Shown piece by piece: positions 24,931 to 37,400 of a DNA stretch of 64,000 bases (within the stretch, counting starts at the first letter, position 1; each line of letters begins with the position of its first letter). Made by a program: the position numbers and the translations under genes. Source of the stretch: Dipylidium caninum (taxonomy: Eukaryota; Platyhelminthes; Cestoda; Cyclophyllidea; Dipylidiidae); the NCBI GenBank assembly GCA_017562135.1, contig QEYB01001179.1, forward strand, positions 841,001 to 905,000. The letters are read 5' to 3'. The notes under the pieces were generated by a model that was given only the letters and a program-made list of their open reading frames with translations, ran no database searches and was not told where the DNA came from.

Positions 24931-25971
24931 GCCCATCTGATTGCAACCTGCCTCCTCATGTCATGGGGAGGTGGGCGTCTTGCGTCTATTTCGCTCAACT
25001 GCACACACAAACATGCAACTTGCTCTCTACTGCCCAAGGTCTGTAGTTATAATCCTTCACATGTCCCTGTATGATGAACGAGTGAGGATTAGACGTCCCC
25101 TGTTACTCCCGCCAGTCTAGACACTCACGCACCACTTTCGGATTTGTTTTGCCTTCTTCATGTGTGCGTGAGTCTGCCCATCCTTATCCACCCACATCCT
25201 TGTAACAGGGCCTCTTCTCTCGTGTCTTCTTGCTATCTCCCCTTCTCATGCCCCCCCCCCCCTCCCCCCGTTGATTTCGAATCGGATCGCGAATCTGTCC
25301 GTTCGCTTGTCCGGCATCTGCCGGCGCACATTATCTGTGAGGATAAAGTCAACTGCCTCATTTGACGGCAGTGCCAACTACACTGGTATCTTTGTCTCAT
25401 CTTCCCCTTTTCTTTCGTCCTGTCAGCAGCTCGACTAGTCTATCCAGGCGATAAGTTGATTGTATTCTGCGAGCACCACTTGAATCGCAGTACTCAGATC
25501 GCCGTCTGCCTCGGGGACGAAGCCCACTTCAAGCAGCTAAGTATCCGTCCACTCCTGCCTTGGCACAAGCCCGCGTCGGCAAGTCCTCACCAATTTAAAG
25601 TGTCCGTAACTGGCAGGCTGCAGTTGGGCAAACTATCCCAGTACGTCCAGGGGGCGATGGTAACCGTCGCAACCGAACAACAGGCAGCAGTTTGTCACTC
25701 AGCACGCCGCCTAAGACCACCCCGTGGAGGAGGGAACACCCAATTTTTCTGTTTCGCCAATCACATGGCCCAATTCCCCTCAATTATGAATTCGGAAGCC
25801 GTCGCTCAGATCACAGAATTCCAAGCATAAATGCAATGCATCACCCAATACACGGTGAAGATAGGGCGTTTCGGTGTTTAGACCAACTCACTACCATCGT
25901 AAAGGGTCAAATCTGGACTGATCAACGGTATACTCGAATGGTAGGACATGGGAAACCCATCTTCTTGAATC

Positions 25972-25977
25972 AATAAA
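25972..25977 (+). terminator. Candidate poly(A) signal of the repeat gene
   Basis: AATAAA about 1.04 kb after the TAG stop at 24930 and 200 bp before the convergent prefoldin stop. It is the first canonical hexamer I see after the stop, implying a long 3' UTR that includes a C-run near 25250-25267. Inferred. Confidence 0.35.
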
Positions 25978-26176
25978 TGCAAAACTAATGTATGAACACC
26001 TGTAACAGCTACTTATAAACGTGTTTAAGTAGGCTGCAGAGGATCGCAAGCGTACACTGGCACAGGCAAGGCGGGCAGACGTGAATGACCAAGGATTGGA
26101 TGTGGGAACAGAGGATGGAAAAGACTGAGGCTTGGGAAAGGAATGGAATGTGGGGTAATGGGGAAGCGGAGTTGAT

Positions 26177-29100
26177 TTAAGTGACAAGAACTCCTGAGGA
26201 AGCAGAGGCTGAGGGGGCACCACCGCCCCCCTTTTCGCCACGACCATTGCCACTAGAATCCGTGGTGCTGGCGCCGTTAGTGGTGGTAGCATCTTCACCA
26301 GCCAATCGGATTTTGTGTTCATCCTTATAGACCTGCAATTCGACACCCTTTTCATCGAACTGCCGTCGTAGAGCATCCAAGGCCTCTGACATCTGGAAAA
26401 ATAAACACGAGTCCCAAATGGGAGAAGAGTGCAGGACTTAACTTCTCCTATAGATTCTGACGACTGCCTCTGCCCTACAATTAGTTTTCATCTTCCTCAA
26501 ATGGAAAGAATGCTTTCTACAAGATATGCGACCACTTTCAGTTCGGATATCAATCAAGAAGTTTGGTACACAAAGTCCGTGTGGTTGGCCACAATACTTT
26601 TGATATCTCACGATGAGACAGGTCTCCTGTTTTCTTCAGGCACCATAGGAACACGCACAATTTAACGCAATTTATAGCAAAATTGAGTCGGGAATAAGTG
26701 GAAAATTGGTATTTGCAAACTGGAAACTATCCCGATTCGTTATAAATGACGAACAATTAATTAATAGGTGGGAAATCTATCTGGCCACGAGAACATTTAA
26801 CCGTTAAATTTTTTGAATCACTTTTTAGGGATTTCATTTCGTATAAAAAAGTAATCGGATTCAACGCATAATTAAAACAATCCTGGAGATTATAAAAAAG
26901 AGAAAAGTCTATTACCCCGTAACACGAAATGGCCAACCTTTACAGAGCACGTGAAATAAACTTCCAGAAAGCAATCATATCAAACATCTGCCCTTGCTAG
27001 TTCGCACTCCCACACCTTAGTAAGAAATTTGCATGCAATGCCTATGGCATTTAAGCTAGGAAAGGACACAAAAAATAACTTGGGGATGACAAAGAAGAAT
27101 ATCGACAGTTGGGATAACTGATGTAGCCCCATTTGGAGGCCTGGGGAGGAAGTTTCGGTTAACAGAATAATTCGTGTCTTGAAATAACATTAATAATTCT
27201 GACCACAGACTAGTGATGGATCATATCGAAGTGAATTCCTCTTTTCCACAACTGGAAAACTTAAATTCAGTTGCCAGGGTGAAAAAGAAATAAAGTATAG
27301 AGAAAACATAATTTGTGTAGTGTCAACTCCAGCTTTGTGTCACCATGGTAGTAGGCTTAATCTCACTTCAAGCGGTCATCAAGAGGTCCAGAGGTTAGAC
27401 TAAGGAAAAGGTGACCAAAAATGGCGTCATGGTAGTTCAAGTGAGACTATAAGGATATTTCGTCAGAAAAGGTTACGAGGAATCAGTCAAAAAGGCTCCA
27501 AGGTACGTCAAACCGTTTGAAGTGAGTGATCGTAAAATTGAACAACAGAGGTGAGCACAAACTTTAGCAATTCAACTTCGTTCCCATCATAGTAGCCAAA
27601 ACGAAAAGCACGATTAGCATACAGGGGAGGGGGGTGGAAGTACGCCTCATTTTTACATCACGCGTTCATGGAGCCATGGTAAATACACAAAACCTTCCAA
27701 CTTCAAACTTCGCATATACTGCATTTGCTGAGCTGTCCAGATAACTAGAGGATAAGGAAGTTAGAACAAGTACAGGAATCAAAGCAAAACAGAATTATAG
27801 CATGGTAAATCACTTCATTGCTGGAGCATAAAATGATTAGACGCTTAAAATCTAGACCAGTTTGTGTAGTCACCGCGGGGCCGTATGTATGCAGGCGTAA
27901 ACATTTTAATATGGGCTGCGAAACTAAATTACAACAATTTTAGAAAGCACTAAGATTAGAATTGAAATGATGAACATTGAACGACCTAATAATAATATAA
28001 CCCTAAAAAGGGAAGGCTAAGTAGATTATTCGTGGAATTTTATACACCCAGTACGACAAGAACCATTTCAATTTCAAAGCGCAAAATTCGTTCCCGATAT
28101 AAAATTCTGAAGGTTTCCTTGGTGTTGGCTCGGACTACAGATACCAGCCCATAGCCTAACGGAGAGAAATCATATGACGTTAAACTGCAAATTCAGGTGG
28201 AACATTATATGCGGCGAACAGATATAATAGTGGTAAAAGTTCCTACTATAAGTTGATGGCACTCATTAGCATGGAGAAGTAAATATACTGACGTCAATAG
28301 CGTTAAAAATTCTTTGATTCGACTTGAAATAGTTTATACGCAAAACCTTAACTCAGAAAGGAAATATATAATACTTGAGTATAAAAATAAGAACGGAACC
28401 ATACTAACTAGAAAACCAGGAACAATTTAGTGTAAACTACCATATAGAAAAGGGGTGAATGAATGCAGAAGATGGACGGGTTTAAAAAACATGGGTGATT
28501 GAAAATAATTTCTACAGAATGAGAGAAACCAATATAGATTGGTTAAAGATAGTGAGATAAAGAAAAACAGATTATCGAGTAACATATCAAGACAAAAACA
28601 TTTCTATCTAATGTAGCAAAACTGGCTGGCTAATAGAAATGGCATTCACAAGCAAATATTAAGCAAATTAACTTGGGGCAGAAATTTTATAGACGAGATG
28701 AGTTAAAAATTAGACGTGAATAACAACTGGAAGACCAAGGCGCCACGGGGAATGAAATGTAAGAAATAAAGATAATCCCGACAGAACAAGGAACAGTTTA
28801 AAGTGGATAAAAACATCTTTAAAATATCTTTCTACCAGATCAAAAACTTCAGATTTGTATGAGGGAAGATGAACTTAAAATCAATTCCAAATACAAAATA
28901 AGGGCCGATGCTTGTGAGCGAGAGATCTAACTGCAAAAAATACGCCCGCAAAGGAGTATGTTTGAATTTCACATGCCTCAACCGGGGAAGAAAAATGTAT
29001 ATTCGTCAATTCCGAGTTAGCTCCACAAAAGTAATATCAGGTGACTATGGAGACCACGAAACAAGACCTTTTTCTAAGATTACATTACAAGTCAAACAGC

Positions 29101-29762
29101 ACAAACCCGACTACAATTCTAGGTGATGATGAAATACGTGACACAATCGACGTACCTTTTTCTCATTTTCTTCTAGGGCGGGAAGCACATGTTTGACTTG
29201 GCGTTCTACGAGGACACCGTCTATCAACCGAAAGCACTTGCGTTCAGAATCAACGTTCTTCAGAACCTTGATGACCATGCTAAAAATTCAGATGCATGAA
29301 ACACTTGTAGGCAAGAAAAGGAAAAACTACTAGACGAATGTTAAAATAGGAGTATTATGTGAAAAAAAGATCGGAATACAACGAAACAAACTGGTTTTGT
29401 GAGATAATCGTAACTAAGAAAAGTCAACGTGAAATAGGCCAATCGAACTAATCGGGAAGATTAGTAACGTGGAATAGGAAACCGCCTATGTGTTTGCAGG
29501 GCGGTTCAAAGTCTAACAAATCAATATCTTAGACTTAATAGTTGCCTTCAGCCAGTATTGCCGGCTGTCGAAAGCGCCAATGGAATAACATCGACAAATG
29601 TGTAGCAACTACGAATTCATCTAGTTACTTATGCTCCCGCTGGTCCATTTCAAGGCCGGTAATTTTGTTAGCTATCGCCCTTTGTTCATAGCGTAATTTC
29701 TGAAATCCTTCGACTATCTGCTCCTCGGTTGATGGCTTGCTCTTTTCCGGAGCGGCGCACAT
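26177..29762 (-). CDS. PFDN2: Prefoldin subunit 2
   Basis: Beta-type subunit of the prefoldin hexamer, which hands unfolded actin and tubulin to the CCT/TRiC chaperonin in the cytosol. Three exons on the minus strand: 29762-29629, 29279-29156, 26392-26177, closing in frame at 157 residues (human subunit about 154). Exon 1 gives EEQIVEGFQKLRYEQRAIAN, the first coiled-coil helix. Exon 2 carries the beta-hairpin signature RKCFRLIDGVLVERQVKHVL. Exon 3 has the second helix (MSEALDALRRQFDEKGVELQ), HKIRLAGED, a Gly/Ser/Thr-rich tail and the conserved GVLV ending. The start ATG is the first in frame ahead of the helix. The 2.76-kb second intron is unusually long for such a small gene. It is tail-to-tail with the repeat gene and head-to-head with the kleisin gene. 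Confidence 0.95.
26393..29155 (-). other. Long intron 2 of prefoldin 2
   Basis: A 2.76-kb AT-rich intron. I see no coding exon, tRNA or transposase frame on either strand, only short open frames of up to 78 codons. Confidence 0.5.
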
Positions 29763-31447
29763 TCCTAGGCGGTATCAATACGCACAAACAGCGCACCATG
29801 GCTATTAGGAGGTTAATGGTTGTTCAGAAGCCACGGTATCTACTATACGGTAAGAGCAAAAAGCTGGAAAACGTGGAACATACTGCGCTATGTACGTTAG
29901 GGATGAATAATGCGAAATGTACAACAATATGAGTTCATCTTACAGGCACTAGCTCAGATGTCTAAATGACGGTACAAATGTCATAAAACTAATCGCAATA
30001 AGCAAACGTGAGTTGTAGAATGAAACGAAGTATAGCTGCGTACAGCGCAGCTGCTTGCTGAATTTTAAAACTGAGGCGCCCCTGTGAGCACATCTTATTA
30101 AAGCTCATCTCAAAATCTAAATCCCATTTATGATCTAGGCAGTAGAATATTTCTCCCGACGTAATTCTCACGATAGATGGATTATAAAGACGGTCTGGGA
30201 AATAAGTGAACAGACTTTCTCAGCGCATCACTGTAAAAATAAATATTAGTTTTTGCAAAGAACTTGAAGAGAGTTACGCATTGAATAACATATATCTGCT
30301 TCTGCGTGACATTTAATAAGCATTTATTCTGTTTTGAAATATTAGTCCTTTTGCTCCGGAAATGCTTCAAAATCATGAAACCATTCGGAATCACGACCTC
30401 ACTGAATTTTTTTATATTACATTTCCGTTTACGAACGCATTTAGCCGTTAGTTTCAAAACCATCAAGTTAGGAAACTTAGGGTTGGACGAGCTTTTAGAC
30501 AAACCGATACTTATTCGACTACTACAAACAGATAACAGTCGCAACTCTTACGTGAAACGAGATGATACACCCATGTAAGACTTCGTTTTCGCCCAACATT
30601 CAGGAAATTAGTTCGACGTAAGAAAATATATCAAGTGCCATAAACGTTCGCAATGGATCGGATATATCAGGTGTAATTTCAATTAGGAAATTCATCGAGC
30701 TGAGCGATTCTTGCTGCATCAATCAGGTGAGGTTTGGTTTTGTTAATAACATGATTTGATTCATTTCGGAAATATATCCGTATTAGTGCACTCTGTCACT
30801 TCATGCATTGAAGGGTGATTTTGAAGCAACCGACCTGAAAGTGTTTCAGAAAAACATCATATATAGTTGTATTACTTTTACTTTCAAAGACGGCATTTAG
30901 TCTGTAAATACCTCTCCAATACATATGTTTTCAACCTAAAAAGATAGATAAGAAAATCCGTTTGCTAAGACCAGCCTCTGTAAGAACACAAACATGGTTT
31001 TCGTGTGTAATTTTTCCGTTGAAAGTCTTAAAGGGATCACCAAACAGTGGCTCCTTAATGGGGTTGCGACGTTGATGGAGGACAAGTAAATTAACAAGTT
31101 CCCAGATGTGCAACTGCCAGTATGTTGGTATCCTAAAAATTAATACATTTTATACGTTGCGCACGCGGTAAAATAGACGCAATGGTGTAGAAAAACACGT
31201 ATAAACGTCAGTGAATCTGGAAATTATCAGATGGGCAACTTTTCAAACAACAGCACTTTTGCATGTGTTTTAGACCTTTTCGTAATATATTTGTATTTAT
31301 TTTGTGTTACAGTGGCAAAATATTTAGTTACTAGATTATTGTTGAGCGTGCAAAAATTTCGTTTAAAGTGGTGACCTTTAGTTGTTTCAATGTGCGGATG
31401 GCTCACGAGGCCATTTGTTCTCGTGTCACCCGAGCTTCCGTGAGTGC
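29763..31447. promoter_or_regulatory. Shared head-to-head region between prefoldin 2 and the kleisin gene
   Basis: About 1.7 kb lie between the two divergent start codons, so the promoters of both genes must lie here. No TATA box stands out. Open frames on both strands (for example 30182-30544 minus) show no recognisable motif. Confidence 0.35.
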
Positions 31448-34400
31448 ATGTTTTATTCAAACGATCTTCTTTCGTTACGGAAGGGAAGATTTGGAGTCTT
31501 GTGGTAAATTACTGTTTTACGTCAAATATTTCTAAGGTTGGCGGCCACACGCGGCCTTACTCACGTGAACAAGCGTGACGTCATTGCTGTTGACATTGTG
31601 AACTCTTGGTATGGCACCTAAGACGACCATATATCTGCCTATTTAGCTTGGAACTGGTGGATTATGTCAATGGATCCAAGCGGTCCCGTTTGTCTCTATA
31701 TCTATCGGCGCAGTTGATGTACGGATTGTGCAGGATTTATGTGGAAAAAGTTTCCATCACGTTACGTACGTATGGCTATCTGAGTATATAATTCTTTTGC
31801 GTCGACCTTCCCTTTCCATGTTGTTCAGATTTATTATTCATTCTCCCGGCATTCATGAAAAATTTCCAATAACAGGTGACGCAAATGATCTTTATTCTCG
31901 GTCGTTGATAACTTTCCGACCACAGTCTATACAGATAATCGACGCCCGGTAAAAGCGGTTTTTGCTTTACGTTCAGACTTCCGTTTTGTTTGTTTTCTAT
32001 CCCGCCGTTTGCATCCCCTTAATTGGACCTAATACTTATTTTTCTCTTCTAGTAAGCCTCGCAATAAATCGCGAAGCGATGTCGATATTGAACTTCCACT
32101 TACATCAACTGACGACTTCGGTTCATTTACCCTTCTTGGTCAACTAATGGCTTCTCAAGCAGATTTTGAAATTGTTAGCTGTTACTTTTATTTAATGGGG
32201 TTTTAGGCTATGCCTAGCTTGGATAATTCCTTCTCTTTTCAAGCTAGAGCGGAGGACATAACACTGATCGACATGTCGGCTACGCCAAGGGTAAATTGCG
32301 ATTGGTCTCAGTGCTCTGTAGGCCGAGCCACGGTTTGCATTTGGCGAAGACTTTCAAACAGAACTTTTGTCGGATCTTTTGGGTGATAGAACCTCATCGG
32401 CTAAAGCCGATAATGGATTGTTTCAGGATACCATCGTGAATACATCGTAGGATATTTAAATTTAGACTGAGTTTTCTTTTAGAAAACGTTCCGAACGGGA
32501 TTTGATTTCCGAAGATAAGATGAAGTAAAAAATCCATCAACTTAACGTCCTTTGTCTTCAGTCGTCTTCTGACGGACGAACTTTATCGAAAAGATGAAGT
32601 AGAAATGCTACAATCCCCGAAAACTACCACGAGAATCACTTCAATTAACGAGTGAGACTTATCTTTTCAGTAAATATATGCTTTGTTTACATTTGTACTA
32701 TGGGTGGTCTTTTTTTTCAGGCTTGATGGCATTGATGACCAGTCTAAATTTCGTGACATTCCCTTGGTCAAGGGGTGAGCTTTTTCATCCTTTGATGACA
32801 ACGGAGTGCAGTGGACAGTTGACGTTTTTCATTTCTTCTATCGTTGACTGTTTGAAATCACATAATTCCTATCTGAGGAAGTGATTTTCTTACTCTATAG
32901 TCTCCGATTTTCAGATATGAAGCTGCGACTTTGTTGGAGCCTGAAGTCGGGCAGATTTCTGAGTGCGTGGTCACATTCTACCTCTTATTTAACCGTTGTT
33001 TCTTCGTTCTTCATTCAAATGTTCATGGTGTTTTAACTCTTGTTAATGTTTTTTTTTGCGAAAATGTTTGTACCAACGGTTTAGGACGTACAGAAGTCCT
33101 TGCTTCGCCTAATTCACTTTTAATTTACGGTTGTTTTTGCCTATGTCATCGAATATCATGGCATGATACTCATAACTTATAAGGCGATATTTTAGTTCAT
33201 TGAAATGCTTATTTTAGTTAATTTTTTCAATTAACACCTACACATAATTCTTCGCTTTTCTTCAGGACCCAAGTACCTACTATCAGTGAAGACGCGTCTA
33301 CCAGGGGAAAGTAGGCTATTTACTGAATCAAATGGTTTCCAGAATTATCTTTTTGACCATTTGAACAGATATTTTATTTTTAAATGTTTGTAACTTTTTA
33401 GGAATCACAAATCGGAGCTTAGTTCTATTTTGCCTGTTGACGTGTAAGTCTGCCTGAAATGTCACTAAAATAGGTTTTCGTGTCGTAGGCATTTGTGTTT
33501 CATCAGGAATCATCAGGTTATCCGGAGCTACTAAATGATTTTTCATGTTTGTGGGTTTGGTGAAAAATCTTTGTAAGGTTATACAGCCGCGTATCTCACA
33601 TTTGTTGATTCAGACATTCTTGAACACTTCCTTTTTCAAGAGAAAACTTTTTCTTATGCTTACTTTATTAGGGCTCAACTCCCTGAAAATGCTAAAGTCA
33701 ACCCTACACTTCCGGAGGAGTAGGTTTGCACGTCAAGTATTTATAAAATTGATTATAATAAAACTTATGAGAGTTTCGGTAATTTTGGTGCTTTTAATCC
33801 TTCGTAACATTCCACATAAGTTCCACTAGTATTTTTCTTGTTATTGACTGGCCTGTTTCACGCAGTGTCATATTACTTTTTGAATATGGCAAACTGGTAT
33901 TGAAATTTTTATTTGTACAAGGCGGGAGGGGGGGGGGGTTTCTCTCGATGCTTCCCTTTTCCAAGCCTCGCCACTTTAACGATGATGCTTACACGGAAGT
34001 TACTGGGTTCCCCAGCTCAGTGCCGAAAATTGTTTGGCTTTTACGCGTTCTCCTGTCAATCGTTTGATTTAACTCAACCTCTACTTCTTTAGACGTCAAA
34101 TCCATGAACAGATCGCCGAAAATCCACCGATGGAGGAAAGGTGAGTGATGACTATTTTTCTCGAGACAGTTGTTTTGGTTACATAACGAAAAGTCCTTTT
34201 TACCGTATTTCTGCAGCTTCGTAATAGTTGGTTGTCGAAAATTCTTGTTACTATTTTTATACTTTCCAATGTCGGTTTATTTTGTCATTCCACGCTAAGG
34301 ATTGTTCAATCTCTTTAGTAGTTCAAGTGCAGCTCCTCATTTTCACATCTTTTTGAACCATCTAAAGGTGAAATATAGACGAAATGACACATCAATGTTT

Positions 34401-37400
34401 GTTGGCTGAATCTTCGTTCTTTCCATAACTAATGTTCTCAATTTTTATAAACTACCGCATCCCAAGCAGATATAAGATCCTTTCAGTTATATGTCAATAG
34501 AACATTCTACTTAATTTGTAAATTTCGGTCTACATCATATCCTGATCTGCGGGTTCTGCAGAGGTGACGGAGTTAAGAAACTAACGTTCATCTTACACTG
34601 GACCCTATACTGACTCCTCAGCTTGTCTTTCCTGGAGGCCGAATTACTACACATCGGTTTTCCCTCAACACAAGCAACATTTTAATTGATGGCTATTTCG
34701 GATACGACATTATTTGCTAGTGTAAATTGATACACATTCATTAAAGTGGTCGTTTCCCAAAATTTTTCAACTTCACGTGAGCGCAGTTTTCTTGTTATTA
34801 CCCTCTAAAGCACCATTTTTCTGCGATTACAATCCATAATGAGCAGGTCAGTGTCAATCCCCCGATAACGGGAGGAGTTAAGGCTTAAAAATAGACTAGT
34901 GGGAATGTTAACATTGTTTGAAAGACCTTCACTTGACCTCTTATTTGTTAGTCGACATTCAGGGATTTGATTATGTCGCTTTTCGCTTGCGTAAATAAAC
35001 TTCGAATGTTGCTTACTGCTTGACAGTTTTGTGTTCCTTTTGGCTTATAATTGAAATGTACAATATATATATTTGCTTTTGTTGATGTGAACTATGGGTT
35101 CTCGCAAATACAAGCAGTAGGGTTGAATACCTCCCTTCTTTCGCAATGAACCCAAAATAGACTTTTTCATTGCTTGGTTTTGTCTCGTGGCGGACAGATT
35201 TAGTTCGACTGTCCTCCTTTTCCTACAAGCAACATCTGTGCTACCAATACGACATGTTATTTAGTAAATGGGAAATGGACTAACATGGTGTTTCGCTGGC
35301 ATCTTTTAGTGGTCGGATCGCCGAAGACGCTGACACAAAACTGTCTCAGTCGGTAAAGTAAGTCCAAAAATTCGGCGGGAATTTTCGGTCTCTGCAATCC
35401 ATATATTTTTTTGTTCGCAAATACCTTCAGTCCTTGTCGCACAGAGGGCACATCCGCGGGCCCCAGTCCAAAACGTCGACGCTTAGACGGAGGAGCCGAA
35501 ACACCCCATAGGTCGATTCGTAACTTTTCCATTGACCTCGACTGTCCTCTGCCCTGTGCTGCTTCTTCAGCTGTCAGGTAAGTTGTCGTTGTTCTTTGCT
35601 TCCTTGCCAACCACTTCGCACAAAGTCGATTTTCAGACGGTTTTATGTATATTTTCTAACTCACTCTAAAATAATGCCAGCAATTTCGGGACAGTATGCT
35701 AAGGTGGGTAGTGAAGACGAATGAGCTTGTACCACTTGCATGATGCCATGTCATAAAGCTCAAGTCACGCGCTGTGGAGTCTCACCTGTCAGTCTAGTCG
35801 GTCGAGATCACATCAGGAGAAACGGCTTCTCCCCACTGTTTCTGCAGCATACACAACGCATTCAGCGAAATGCGTTGAGTGACTCCCAATCGCTCTAGGA
35901 GGCGGCCATGGTGAATAGGGCAACTCCAACTCTTCTGCTGCCTCCTCCTCCTTGGCTCTTCCTCGACTCCTCCTTGGCTCTTCCTGTCACCACAAGCACA
36001 CACGCACACAGACGATGAAACACCTTCAACCTGTGGTCCGGTAAGCGCGGACGTTTCGATGGTGGCCAAAGATACCTCCCACGGAGTAAGCTGGTGTACC
36101 CAGTCGTCCTCGAGGCATCGCAAGTCAATCGGCGAGGAAGTCGCAATCACCGTGTCTGCACAAGCGGAAAGTGTCGGTCGGAGACTGCTGAGGCAGTAGA
36201 GAGAGGCGCGACCATTTCACGAGGTTTCTCACGGTTGGCAGCCATGCACTGCCACTTGACAACCGACCGAATCAACACTGGCGTTGAGTGCTTTAGATGT
36301 ATGCTGCGTGATTTTCTTTCACCTAAGTGTTGCATCTCCAGGCAGCTCATCAGTTCCACTGCACCGTCCAAAGCATATTTTTCCCGAATGCTGGGAGTTA
36401 AAGGAAAAATTCTATCAACTTTGTAACCGAAAATAATTTGTGATTTAAGTGAAAAACCCGCAACTTATGTAATTAAGGCGACATGCATTGATGTATTGAC
36501 AGGAGATGCGAGATGTGGTTGGTCTGTGAGGCCCCTTTGACTTTGCTAACTCCACAGCCTCGCCATCCCGTTGGATTAAGTGTATGCAAATGATGGAAAG
36601 GGTGGATACTCGACCCTTTCTAAGTTAAGGCAAGTAAGATGTTTAAGCAATTTCGAGACATTTTTCTAATGGCTCTCAAGTGATGGGGTAATTATACAAC
36701 CATGATAGGATACTCAACTCTTGTCATTTCCTAAATTCCTTGACCGCATTGCTCACCTATTATTTCATTGTGCAGGTCGAGAGCGCCACAGTTGAGCTCT
36801 GAAACTCTCCGAATCTCACAATTATCTCCACATAATGCTCCACTCATCCCACAACGTCGTCGTCGTCGTCGTAATTGCAAGCTTCTGGTGGACGAGGTAC
36901 GGCAACTCTCGAAGGCTCAAATCCTCGATAATTTTGAGAGCGGACGTGACTACATGTTTACGAGGGCGGAAAGTCTGGCCCCGGGGGCTTCAGAAACGCA
37001 TCCGAGGCGTGCCAGATCGTTCTACGTCAATAGGTTGCTTGCGTTGCCAGCAAATTGGGAGCTGGCGATCAGCCGAACGCTGGGAAGTGTGAGTGTGTCC
37101 TCTTGATTTTACTTTTAAAGCATAAATCACCCAAAGTAAATGTCGTACGGATTGATGTACACAGTTTATTCCTCCTCTGGCGGCCTAGTTACCCTTTTGG
37201 GTCCTGAAATAAAGTGCAAACCCAAGGACATGTTTCGTCACACATTAGTGATGTCCGGATCAGTTGAACTTTTTCGAACAAAATACTTTTTCACTTTAAT
37301 GCTTCATTGAACTCCTTTAGACCGATTGGAGACGCCAAGTTGATTTTGTAATCGCCTCAAATATTGCGGCATACTTTTTTCCACTGACTTTATTGACAGT

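Noticed and set aside
32383..32426. Possible 44-bp intron inside kleisin exon 7
   Set aside because: The frame reads straight through and ends at a phase-2 donor that matches the next exon, whereas removing it leads to a dead end.
35257..35610. 117-codon minus-strand open frame
   Set aside because: It overlaps kleisin exon 35431-35577, which has plus-strand acceptor and donor and fits the kleisin phase; no minus-strand splice support.
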